Part shown: one piece after another, positions 1 through 9,772 of the stretch
How positions within the stretch are numbered: the stretch's first letter is position 1
Layout of the letters: each line of letters opens with the position of its first letter
Position numbers and translations under genes: made by a program
The notes under the pieces: generated by a model
What the model was told of the DNA's origin: nothing
The model's input: the letters and a program-made list of their open reading frames with translations, nothing else
Databases searched by the model: none
Assembly (NCBI RefSeq): GCF_020379485.1
Contig: NC_063448.1
Span: 49,051,218 to 49,115,217 of the forward strand
Direction of reading: 5' to 3'
DNA length: 64,000 nt
Source of the DNA: Brassica napus
Taxonomy: Eukaryota; Streptophyta; Magnoliopsida; Brassicales; Brassicaceae

Positions 1-1227
1 CTAGCAAGTCATCGCTTGGTGCTTCACCAGCTTCTCTAGCCCTTAACCGTTTGTTAACTATCCCTCTCAGTATATCTTGGACTTCTCTGGCTGCAGCTTT
101 CATCCTTCTATTACCCTTCGTTGGGTAGTATCTACGCAGTCCAAAGAACAACATGATTCCCATGTTTCCTAGTGGTTACAAGAAGAAGATTCAAGCAGGT
201 TTTATTACCTGTATCCAGGGATGAAGATTCTCCGAAAAGCTTGTGTGAGAAGCTGTGCTAGTTCCGCTTGGAGCTCAAATATCCTCTGTCCTTCTTTGTA
301 GCTGCTTCCAAAAGCAGTACGAGAGATCACATCTGCAGTCATACTCACAAGCCCTGGCCACACGTCCACCTCACATGATGAACCTTTCTCCGAGACTAAC
401 TTGTCCCATTTGCCAACAACCTCGCTGCAGCTCTGGTGGAACGCAGGTACCATGTTCTACACATAGAAGCAGAAGTGTCACAAAATTGTGTCAGCCAAAT
501 TATTAGGAGATCTGGGAGATTACGAAAGCGCTTAGAATATATTTAGATGTAATTGTTAGGAAATATAACTTATGGTTCCATGTTAGGAGATCTCCTAAAA
601 CAAATGATATACTAACCAATAAAAACCTATGAAAAATGAAGGCAAAACCTTGATCTTCTCAAGGTGGAAGGCCGGGTTGATGATTCTTCGGTGTTTAGCC
701 CATTTATCACCATCATAACTAAACAGCCCAGTGGCTATGAGTCTGCTCAAAGGGAATGAATGTGGCTTCTGGCAATCATATATTTTGTTGAACACTTCCT
801 TGATTTGCTCAGGATCCGTAATGGTGATGGTTGGTATAGGTCCACGCCATGTAAAGAATGTCTTTCCTGTTACACCCACATAGTGAATACAAAATTTGAA
901 AACCTCTTGTCTAGACCATGTACTCTGCAGATAGGAATCAAGAAACATACCGTGAGTCTTGAGCATGTGCGAGGGGAAAGGCACAACACGTGGGACGATA
1001 TCATCCGTTATTTTGATGGGTTTGGACCTTGCCTCCATTGACATGTTATTATCCCTTCTCACATCACCAACGAGTGGCGTGTAAGGACTACCGGAAAGGC
1101 CTTGTCTTCTCAGGTAACTTTCAAGCATCTTTGGTTTAAACCAAACCCAGTTTAGAGTTCTCCATACCCACCACAACACAGCAACTATAGCTACTGAAAC
1201 TGTCACGGATGCAGCTGATGTTTCCAT
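1..1227 (-). CDS. CYP72A-type cytochrome P450, 5' part (gene cut by left edge)
   Basis: Start codon, exons 1-3 and the first part of exon 4 of a CYP72A P450; the rest lies outside the window. Exons read from GT/AG sites: 951-1227, 649-866, 209-456 and 1-131 (cut). Exon 1 encodes the N-terminal ER membrane anchor ([10 protein letters not shown], then WWVW), a proline hinge and the family segment [15 protein letters not shown]. Exon 2 has [19 protein letters not shown]; exon 3 has [20 protein letters not shown]. The first three exon lengths (277, 218, 248 bp) equal those of the next two paralogues. CYP72A enzymes are ER-bound monooxygenases that use a CPR reductase; substrates differ between members and cannot be read from sequence. 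A TATA-like TATATATTTA (minus strand, about 1287-1297) lies 60-70 bp upstream of the ATG. Intron 1 (867-950) is 84 bp, a multiple of three, and open in frame. No break is visible. By position and N-terminus it belongs with the CYP72A11-A15 clade. Confidence 0.9.
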
Positions 1228-1424
1228 TTTTATTTCTCGGGAAAGAGAAGGAGAGATATGGATAATCTGCTGACATTCTTGGGATCTAAATATATATGGA
1301 TGTGGTAATGACATCACCACTTATGTCATAGATAAGATATTTTTATATTTTGCGTCTCCGATAATGATTCTGTTGTGACCGTTTATCTTTTGCATTATTT
1401 GGAGCCTGAGTCATATGCCACGAG

Positions 1425-2611
1425 TAGGGATGTTAATATGGGCTCAACCTAACAGGGTTAGCCCTAACCTTGCAAACCCATTTGTAACCCTAACTCTCAT
1501 TTTTTAAATAGGGTTTAAACAGGGTTGGTCCTAATAAGACCAGTGTTTAAAATCTAATCCTTTTATTTTGATTCACACAACTATTATACAATATTTAATA
1601 ATGTTTTTCACCAAAAGAAACTTAGAGTCGAGTTTTCTCGCCTAAAACTAAACAACGAAATTTTCCGTCGAAACCGCAAAATCGAGTTTTCAACAAAAAC
1701 AACAAAATCGAGTTTTCTCTCCAAAAACGCAAAATCGAGTTTTTCGTCAAAACTTTAAAATCGAGTTTTCCCGCCAAAATCGATTTTGCGGTTTTGGCGG
1801 AAAACTCGATTTTGCGGTTTTGGCGGAAAAACTCGATTTTGCGGTTTCGGCGGGAAAACTCGATTTTGCGGTTTCGGCGGGAAAACCCGATTTGCCGGTT
1901 TCGGCGGAAAACTCGTTTTTGATGTTTCGGCGGGAAAACGCGATTTTGTAGTTTTGGCGGAAAAACTCGATTTGCCGGTTTCGGGGGGAAAACTCGTTTT
2001 TTGCGGTTTTGGCGGGAAAACTCGATTTTGCGGTTTTGGCGGAAAAACTCAATTTTGCGGTTTTGAGGAGAAAAACTAGATTTTGCGGTTTCGGCGGAAA
2101 AGTTGATTTAGCTGTTTTGGCGGGAAAACGCGATTTTACAGTTTTGGCGGGAAAACTCGATTTTAAAGTTTTGACAGGAAAACTCGATTTTACGGTTTTT
2201 GCGGGAAAACTCGATTTTGCGGTTTTTGCGGGAAAACTTGATTTTGTGGTTTTGGTGGAAAAACTCAAATTAGGTTTTGGCGGAAAAAACACAATTTTTG
2301 TTTTTTGACGGAAAAACTTTATTCTTAGTTGTGGAGCAAAAACTCGATTTTGCGATTTTGGGAGGAAAACTTTTGATTTGATGCTCAACTAATTGGCGGA
2401 AAGAATCATATTATATCTTAATTTTTCTAGTTTTATCTTTAAAATTTAAGAACAAAAATAAATGAAATATTTTTTTCAATTAAATGAGTTAACCCTGGTA
2501 CCAGCTCTAACTCTTGATTATAATAGGGTTAAAATAGAGCTAGGTTAATATAAGGCTGAGTTTATAATAAACAAAAGAGGGTTGAGCCCTAACCCTGTAG
2601 TTAACATAGTA
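1425..2611. mobile_element. Non-autonomous hAT-type transposon with minisatellite interior
   Basis: A 1187-bp insertion in the upstream flank of the first P450 gene. It is flanked by a perfect 8-bp direct repeat GCCACGAG (1417-1424 and 2612-2619), the hAT signature length. The left end is TAGGGATGTTAATATGGGCT; the right end, reverse-complemented, starts TACTATGTTAAC, so the terminal inverted repeats are short and imperfect. Subterminal regions on both sides are rich in GGGTTA/TAACCC words. The upstream region of the next paralogue (about 5447-5500) carries the same host sequence without the insert, giving a paralogous empty site. There is no transposase, so it is non-autonomous. Confidence 0.8.
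1620..2395. repeat. Minisatellite, about 26-27 bp unit, inside the hAT element
   Basis: Roughly 28 degenerate tandem copies of a unit containing AACTCGATTTTGCGGTTTTG followed by GCGGG. Unit length is mostly 27 bp, so the minus strand stays open for 213 codons (1747-2388), giving a Lys/Ser/Phe-rich peptide with the period AKTAKSSFP; the plus strand also has open frames of 97 and 99 codons. Open frames on both strands with low complexity point to repeat structure rather than a gene. Confidence 0.85.
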
Positions 2612-2903
2612 GCCACGAGGCAACAAGAAGCAAATTTGGACTTGTGTGTAGATTGGCTATAACTTGCGTAGGAGAAAAGAGGCATCCTTGACGTCAACCT
2701 TTTCACATTTCTTTGTCACTCCATCAAAGGAAGAAAACATCAATCCACTAAAGTCTAAAAGTGATTGCAATTGTCTATGCAATGACGTATTTTTTTTCTC
2801 TTTTCTTTCTTAAAAAGCTATGGACTATTATTAATTTATTATATGAAACGTTTAGGACTTTGTCCACTAATTGGTTTTTCTAATGTCACATATCCTGCTA
2901 GAT

Positions 2904-3070
2904 ACTGTGAGTTTGGGGCATGTTTTATAAGGTTACAGGCATGAGACGTGGGATAATATGATCCGTTAGGCTGATGGGTTTGGTTCTTGCCTTCTTTAAA
3001 ACTATGAAACTCCCTAAATCTCCAAAAAGAGACGTGTAAGGAGTTCCTGGTAGACCATGTCCTTTCAAGA
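2904..3070 (-). pseudogene. Relic exon 1 of another CYP72-type P450
   Basis: Minus-strand translation gives GHGLPGTPYTSLFGD, then KKARTKPISLTDHIIPRLMP, clearly homologous to the end of exon 1 in the intact genes ([15 protein letters not shown], then [13 protein letters not shown]). A TAA stop interrupts it after PVTL, and nothing recognisable precedes or follows. It lies between the hAT insertion and the 3' end of the next P450 gene, so it is the remnant of a lost or shuffled cluster member. It is more divergent than the intact copies (FGDL in place of VGDL). Confidence 0.7.
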
Positions 3071-3268
3071 AGGAGACACATTAAACAAGATTTTAATCTG
3101 AAGGTGGTAAATGTATTAGATGGTTTTAATCTGTGAGATGCTAGTTCTGTATTAAATACATTAAACAAGATTTATTTGAGTTTTGTACAATGATCTGGAC
3201 TCAGTTTCATCTCTGTATTACAAGTTTCTTTGATAAGGACACAACAAAAGAGTGCATCCGTTAAAGGA

Positions 3269-5223
3269 CTAGAGCTTGTGCAGGATAAGATGAGCACCAA
3301 ACTGTGGGTGAATTGTGATGACTGTGTAAGGAGCATGAACGTAAGAAGGAGATAACTCGAAGGAGAATCTCTGCAGAATCAATGCCATTGCCATCTTTGC
3401 CTCCAATAGGGCAAAGTTCTGACCGATGCAGATCCTTGGTCCCCATGCAAAAGGAAAGAAGGAGACTTGGCTCTTCGTCGCCTTTGAGAGACCTTCTCTG
3501 AATCTTTCAGGCTTGAACTCTCCAGCATCGTCGCCCCACAGCTCGGTGTCACGTTGAACTAGCAGGATAGGTAGACTAATCTGAACTCCGCCCGGTAATG
3601 TCAGATCTCCTAGCTTCATCTCTTTGTGAATGGCTCTGCTCACTTGTGTCACTGGAGGATATAGCCTAAGAACCTCATACAAGATCATCGTCATCTACAA
3701 GGGATCATCAAATCATTCAGCCAAAAAAAAAAAACAAAGAGTACTTGAGTCACACGAAAGGTTTATACTTACAACTTTGAGCTGGTTAAGACCATCTGTA
3801 TCAGGTATTTTATGGCCAAAGACTTGTTTCACTTCTTCTCTTGCCTTAGCTTGCCAATCTTGGTGTTGGCTTAGCAAAACCATTGTCCAAACTAGAAGTA
3901 CTGAAGTTGTCTCTTGCCCGGCGAAATAGAACAGCTTGCATTCCTCTATCACATCCTCATTGCTCATTCCATTTCCTTTAACTTGTCCCAAATTAGATTC
4001 AAGAAGTATACCAAGCAAGTCATCGCTGGGTGCTTCACCAGCTTCTCTAGCCCTTAACCTCTTGTTAACTATCCCTCTCAGTATAGCATGGACTTCTCTG
4101 GCTTTTGCCTTCATCATTCTATTTTCCTTCGTTGGAAGATAACTGGGAGATTATGACAACATGGATCAAGAGTCAAGTTCTAAAGTCCTTGTAATAACAT
4201 ATTAATTACCTATATCCAGGAATGATGTGCTTTCTAAAAGCTTGTATGATGAGCTGAGCTAGTTCAGCTTGGAGCTCAAATATCCTCTGCCCTTCTTTGT
4301 AGCTGCTACCAAAAGCAGTACGAGAGATCACATCAGCAGTCATACTCACAAGCCCTGGCCACACGTCCACTTCACAGGACAGCCCTTTCTCGGAGACCAA
4401 CTTGTCCCATTCGCCAACAACCTCGCTGCAGCTCTGGTGGAAAGCAGGTACCATGTTCTATACATATAAGCCCAAGTGTCACAAAATTGTGTCAGCCTAA
4501 TTGTTAGGAGATCTCGGAGATTACAAAACCGCCTAGAATATTTTTCCATGTAACTATTAGAAAATATAACTTATGATACCTAACACAAATGATACACAAA
4601 CCAATCAAAACTCTTCATGGAGCTACTACTAATACCTTGATCTTCTCAAGGTGGAAAGCAGGGTTGATGATTCTTCGGTGTTTCGCCCATTTATCACAAT
4701 CATAGCTAGCAAGTCCAGTGCCTATCAACCTGGCCAAAGGGAAGGTATGTGTCTTCTGGAAATCATAAACTTTGTTGAACACTTCCTTGATTTGCTCAGG
4801 GTCCATTATGGTGATGGTTGGTATAGGTCCTAGCCATGTAAAGTAAGTTCTTCCTGTTCCATGCCAACCACATAAAGATTGAAAACGTTTTCTAGACAAA
4901 GAGGAATCAAGAAGTATTGAGATAACCAGGAAACATATATATATACCATGAGTTTTGAGCATTTTCAAGGGATAAGGCACGACACGTGGTGTGATATCAT
5001 CCGTTAGTTTGATGGGTTTGGATCTTGCCTCTTTCAGCAAGCTAAAGTTCCTCTTCAAGTCGCCGACGAGAGGAGTGTAAGGACTACCGGAAAGACCTTG
5101 TCTTCTCAGGTAACTCTCAAGCATCTTTGGTTTAAACCAAACCCAGTTTAAAGTTCTCCATGCCCACCAGGACACAACAGCTATAGCTATTGAAAGTGTT
5201 GCTGATGCAATTGAAATCTCCAT
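3269..5223 (-). CDS. CYP72A-type cytochrome P450, complete
   Basis: A complete five-exon gene: 4947-5223, 4636-4853, 4210-4457, 3773-4142 and 3269-3694 (stop included). The sum is 1539 bp, 512 codons plus stop, the usual CYP72A length, with no frame breaks. Exon 1: membrane anchor ([17 protein letters not shown], then WWAW) and [11 protein letters not shown]. Exon 4: I-helix oxygen-activation motif FAGQETTS. Exon 5: K-helix ExxR (YEVLRLYPP), PERF region (FKPERF) and heme-binding [14 protein letters not shown] with the axial Cys. Expected to be an ER monooxygenase acting on a hydrophobic substrate such as a terpenoid or gibberellin, as known for other CYP72A members; the actual substrate is unknown. 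Intron 1 (4854-4946, 93 bp) is a multiple of three with no stop. It is a tandem paralogue of its neighbours on both sides, in the CYP72A11-A15 group by similarity and position. Confidence 0.93.
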
Positions 5224-6016
5224 TTTCTCTCACAGAGAAAAGAGAGAGGTAGAGAGATGGATAAGTTGCTAACATTCTTGGTCTTTAAAAATTTAGACTT
5301 TCGGTGAAGATATTTGTGGGGGTGATGACATCACCCTGATGTCTTAAAAACTTTATTTTTGGTAATGTGTTAAATAGTATATATATTCTGTGGATTCTCA
5401 GCCAGTAGTTTTGTTTGGCTAATGATCTTTTACTGTACTTGGAGCCTTAAAGTCACATGCCACGAAGGTCCAAGAAGTACACATTTGGATTTGTGTCAAA
5501 GGTGACAAGAAGTGTATTCGTCGTCATAACTTGAGTGGTAGGTAAGGTGCGAACGTCGTCAACTTTTTTGACGTTTCTTTGTTAATAAAATCATCCATTC
5601 AAATTACTGTTTTGTTTTTGTTCTTTGAAACGTAATGATTAAATATTTTTGTTTTATCGAGAAATAAATAATAGAAATGTTAGAATCTTTCTCTGGTACA
5701 GATCTTAAATGTTTTTTCAGGTGATATTAGCGTAGCAAAAATTGGAATGGAAACCTATGGAGAGTAGAAACTTTTGAGTTTGAGTTCTTGTGTTTTATAT
5801 CTAGAAGCTTTGATTAGGACCAAGCTAACGTGTGTTTTGCACGTTTATTCTCTCATATTGGGTCTTATTTTCACAACAGAGAATCTCTACTCAAAGGGTT
5901 TTAATATGTGAGACGACACTGTGTTCTGACTTGAATACATAATACCATAATGAGTTGTGTTATGACCTGGACCCGCTTCAGTGAATGATAAGGTCATTGG
6001 ACTATATCACACAGAA

Positions 6017-7951
6017 TTATAGCTTACGCAGGATCAGAGGAGCACCGAACTGTGGGTGAAGTGTGATGACAGCGTAAGGCGCATGAACATAGGAAGGAGA
6101 TAGCTCAAAGGAGAATCTCTTTAGAATCAAAGCCAGAGCCATCTTTGTTTCCAACAGAGCAAAACTCTGACCAATACAGATCCTTGGTCCCCACGCAAAG
6201 GGAAAGAAAGACACTTTGCCGTTTGTTGCCTTTGAGACACCGTCTTTGAACCTCTCTGGCTTAAACTCCGCCGCTTCTTCGCCCCATAGCTGTGTGTCAC
6301 GATGGACTAGAAGAATAGGTAGACTGATCTGAGCACCGCGTGGTAGTGTCAAGTCACCTAGCTTCATCTCTTTGTGAATGGCCCTGGTCAGCTGAGCTAC
6401 TGGAGGGTATAGCCTAAGGACCTCATATAGTATCATTGTCATCTGCGAAGCCTCAAATTAATCAACAAAACACACACAAAAATTACTGAAGTCACTCATC
6501 CTACTACTACTCTCGCCTAAACATGCTTAACTGCGGCAAGAGTACGTAGTACTAAAAAAAAAGTTAAATCAGCTAACGGTTTTTGATTTGGTTCTACTTA
6601 CAACTTTGAGCTGGTTCAGGCCTTCTGTATCAGGTTCTTTATCACCAAAAACTTGCTTCACTTCATCTCTTGCACGAGCTTGCCAGTCTTGGTGTTGGCT
6701 TAGCATAACCATTGTCCAGACCAGAAGTACTGAAGTTGTCTCTTGCCCGGCGAAATAGAACAACTTGCACTCCTCCATCACATCCGCAGTGCTCATTTCA
6801 TTTCCTTTAGCTTGTCCCAAATTAGATTCAAGAAGTATACCAAGCAAGTCATCGCTTGGTGCTTCCCCAGCTTCTCTAGCTCTTAACCTTTTGTTGACTA
6901 TCCCTCTCAGTATAACTTTGATTTCTCTAGCTGCTGCTTTGATCCTTCTATTACCCTTTGTTGGGAGATAACTATGCAAAAAATAAAACAGAGAATTTGA
7001 CAAAACATGACTACCATCTTCAATGTGTTAGAAGCAGACAAGTTGAAGTGTTTTTTTTTTTATTACAGATATCCAGGGATGAAAGCTTTCAGAACAGCTA
7101 GTATAATGAGCTGAGCTAGTTCCCCTTGGAGCTCAAATATCCTCTGTCCTTCTTTGTAGCTGCTACCAAAAGCAGTACGAGAGATCACATCAGCAGTCAT
7201 ACTCACAAGCCCTGGCCACACGTCCACCTCACATGATGAACCTTTCTCCGATACTATCTTGTCCCATTTGCCAACAACCTCACTGCAGCTTTGGTGGAAC
7301 GCAGGTACCATGTTCTACACATAGAAGCAGAAGGCATCAATACAACGTAACATACATAAAGTTAATGAAACAAGAAGCCTAAACCTTAATCTTCTCAAGG
7401 TGGAAAGCCGGATTGATGATTCTTCTGTGTTTTGCCCATTTCTCACCATCATAGTTAGCAAGTCCCTTGGCTATCACGTTACCTAAAGGGAAGGTATGTG
7501 GCTTCTGAAAATCATAAAATTTGTTGAACACTTCCTTGATTAGCTCAGGATCCATTATAGTTATGGTTGGTATAGTTCCAAGCCATGTAAAATAAGTCCT
7601 TCCTGTTTCAGCAGCATAACTAAGTTGAGATATTTTCTTGATCATCAGGCTAACAAGAAAACATTTTAACATACCATGAGTCTTGAGCATTTCTAAAGGA
7701 AAAGGTACGACACGTGTGGAGATATCATCAGTTAGTTTGATGGGTTTGGATCTTGCCTCCATCGCCATGCTAAAAGTCCTCTTCAAGTCGCCGATGAGTG
7801 GCGTGTAAGGACTACCGGAAAGACCTTGGCTTCTCAGGTAAATCTCAAGCTTCTTTGGTTTAAACCAAACCCAGTTTAAAGTTCCCCATGTCCACCACGA
7901 AACAACAACTATAGCTACTGAAACTGTTACTAACGCAGCTGATATCTCCAT
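6017..7951 (-). CDS. CYP72A-type cytochrome P450, complete
   Basis: Five exons with the same lengths as the preceding paralogue: 7675-7951, 7385-7602, 7067-7314, 6602-6971 and 6017-6442, giving 512 codons plus stop. Start chosen at the [10 protein letters not shown] methionine at 7951; an in-frame upstream ATG at 8029 would add 26 residues without the P450 anchor pattern. Motifs: [15 protein letters not shown] anchor and hinge, [39 protein letters not shown]-helix, [15 protein letters not shown] and heme loop [14 protein letters not shown]. Exon 3 ends GGATATCT before GTAATA, so the junction reads GYLYLP where the paralogue has GYSYLP. Intron 1 (7603-7674) is 72 bp and open in frame. No disabling change is seen. 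Same ER monooxygenase class; substrate unknown. Its upstream flank is broken up by a hAT MITE and the Helitron/pararetrovirus complex. Confidence 0.93.
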
Positions 7952-8115
7952 TTTTGTTCTCTCCCAGAGAAGAAAGGAGATAGAGAGATGGAGACTTTTA
8001 ATGATTGAGAGTGTCGGTGAAGATATCACCGGTGCTTTACTTGGAGAGCTTCACAGTCACGTGCGACGTAGACGAAAGACGCAAGTTCCTATTTGTGTGA
8101 AAAGCTATAGATAGC

Positions 8116-8498
8116 TATGATGCACCGGGACGGATACGGGGACGGAAGCGGAGACGGAAAACAGGAAAATTTAAAAATTATGGGTACGGGTATGGCAAAT
8201 ATATACTAGTAAAAAATATAAAATATTTCTAAAAAATAAATTTATATAGTGAATCTAACATAATTAGATATAATTTACTATAATATGTCTATTTTGCTAA
8301 CTAAAATTAGAAGCAAGATAACAGTGACAGTTAAAAAACAATTGCACAAGCATTATGTCCCGTGAAAACTAGTCTTACTCATAGCTATATTCTCTAACCG
8401 TCCCCAAGCCGTACCAGTGTTGTCCCCGTGAAGTACCCGTCCCTGAAACGTTTCCGGTACCGGTACGGCATCTAAATAGAAGTCCCCGTGCTACATAG
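8116..8498. mobile_element. hAT-type MITE with 8-bp target duplication
   Basis: A 383-bp element with terminal inverted repeats: left CTATGATGCACCGGGAC, right (reverse complement) CTATGTAGCACGGGGAC. Subterminal regions are rich in GGTACGG/CCGTACC words. It is bounded by the perfect 8-bp direct repeat ATAGATAG (8108-8115 and 8499-8506). There is no coding capacity. It interrupts the upstream flank of the third P450 gene. Confidence 0.8.
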
Positions 8499-8504
8499 AT
8501 AGAT

Positions 8505-9250
8505 AGAGCCATAAACGGTACTGGCCATTATTGTCTTGTGGGGTGGGAAAGGCATGGACGTCAATTATTGTACGTTTCTTTCTCAATCATTCATGCGTTC
8601 ATTCATTTCTACCAAAACGTTGAAATCTTTTGTTTTTTCTTTGTTTACTTTTTAATGCCACTGTATATTTCAATCTTGTAAATGAAATTATACTGATTAC
8701 GACCTCTCCACTAATTCACTTATCTATTATTATAAAATAGAATTCTCTTTAAACGCGTGACATGATGAGTTTTCTTTGTTTTTTACCTGTTGGGTTCTAC
8801 GTATGATTGCTCTATCCGACCAAAGACGATGCGGCTTGCCCTCTAACCCTTATTTCTCGATCGACGATTTGCAGATTGTCTGCGACCTTGACTCTCTGAC
8901 GTCTTATCTTCCTCTCGCCATTTGAAACGGTCCGAGTAATGGCGTCGTGTTCTTATTGCTTCTTTGATTTGTTTTTACATTGTATCTGAGGGGCATGAGA
9001 GTTTCTGAGAGCTATAGATAGTAAGAGAGGAGAGAATGAATGGTGGTGATGAGGTTGGAGCTTCGTCGTTTTAAATTGGAGATTCTCTCGGGTTTTTGGT
9101 GAAGGAAGTGCTGGTGAAGAAGTTCAAGAAGGTATCCTCTCATCGATTCACTTTCCCGTATTTTTCTATGCATCTGTTTCTATATAAAATTGCAAGGTAA
9201 CAACAGTTTTAATTTTGTGGGTCATTGTGAAGTTTTGGTCTTTGATCGAA
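8505..9250. repeat. Host duplication, copy A (partner: 12386-14620)
   Basis: About 740 bp also present, in the same orientation, at 12386-12984 plus 14409-14620 (the second copy is split by a 1.4-kb insertion). The first 215 bp are the P450 upstream flank (it contains GGACGTCAATTATTGTACG); from 8723 it is the 5' part of a Helitron-like element. The copies are mostly alike, but copy A lacks a stretch around CACGTCAGCC that copy B has, and copy B lacks the TATAAAATAGAATTC present in A. Copy A ends where the pararetrovirus-like segment begins. Confidence 0.85.
8723..9250 (+). mobile_element. Helitron-like 5' end, truncated copy
   Basis: Begins TCTATTATTATAAAATAGAA directly after an A, the typical start of Arabidopsis/Brassica non-autonomous Helitrons (5' TC, insertion between A and T). 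The same family start recurs at 58969 (TCTATTATTATATAATTGAG), followed in both families by a segment with GCGACACGTGTC (here preserved in copy B at about 12657). The element is cut at 9250 by the pararetrovirus-like segment. No gene is visible in this part. Confidence 0.5.
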
Positions 9251-9394
9251 AAGTATAATTTTTGGAAAATTATTTTTACTACTTTCTTTTATTTTAGTAT
9301 TTAACTTATTGTTACTTTGATATGACAATGATAAGGAAAGTTTTGATATGTATTAAACTTAAAAATTGTACACAGAATATGATTAAACTTACTT

Positions 9395-9562
9395 TTTATT
9401 GATCTTGAAATGGAATACATGTTTTCGAGATTACAAGATTAAAACTTTAAAATTTGGAAAATTTCTGAGAATTTTTAGAGAGAAGGGAGAGCTTTTAGAG
9501 AGATGAGAGTTTAGAGAGTGAAATTGATCGTGTCCTCTGCTTTCATTAAGTGCATATTTATA
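9395..9562 (-). promoter_or_regulatory. Pararetrovirus-like promoter and poly(A) region
   Basis: On the minus strand a TATA box TATAAATA (9555-9562) is followed about 155 bp later by AATAAA (9395-9400). A TATA box with a poly(A) signal a little over 100 nt beyond the expected start site is the terminal-redundancy layout of caulimovirid 35S-type promoters. Upstream (9600-9740) are repeated words such as GTCGACACCAC/GTCGGCACCAC and CGGAAGTCTTCATG that could be enhancer repeats. The layout is read from sequence; activity is not known. Confidence 0.55.
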
Positions 9563-9772
9563 GGCAAATGTTGCTTGAATAGAGTCTTGCAACATGTCGT
9601 CTTCTAGTGGTGCCGACACTTGATTTAACACGTGTTGAGTCTTGGGTGGTGTCGACAGTTTTGAGTGGGTTGCTGGCAGAATGCAGAAGTCTTCATGTGG
9701 GTCCCACCATTGTCGGAAGTCTTCATGTTAGGAATACTTCCCGAGTCTTCTTATACATATATACTCTGTATA

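Noticed and set aside
1747..2388. A 213-codon minus-strand ORF with regular AKTAKSSFP repeats
   Set aside because: It is the translation of a 27-bp minisatellite; long frames are also open on the other strand, and it lies inside a transposon.
1620..2395. Regular direct repeats that might suggest a CRISPR-like array
   Set aside because: The units abut without unique spacers, and the sequence is a plant nuclear genome.
8029..8029. Upstream in-frame ATG for the third P450 gene
   Set aside because: It would add 26 residues not seen in paralogues; the MEIS start at 7951 matches the family.
9431..9631. A 66-codon minus-strand ORF
   Set aside because: It overlaps the TATA box and leader of the pararetrovirus-like promoter region and has no coding character.
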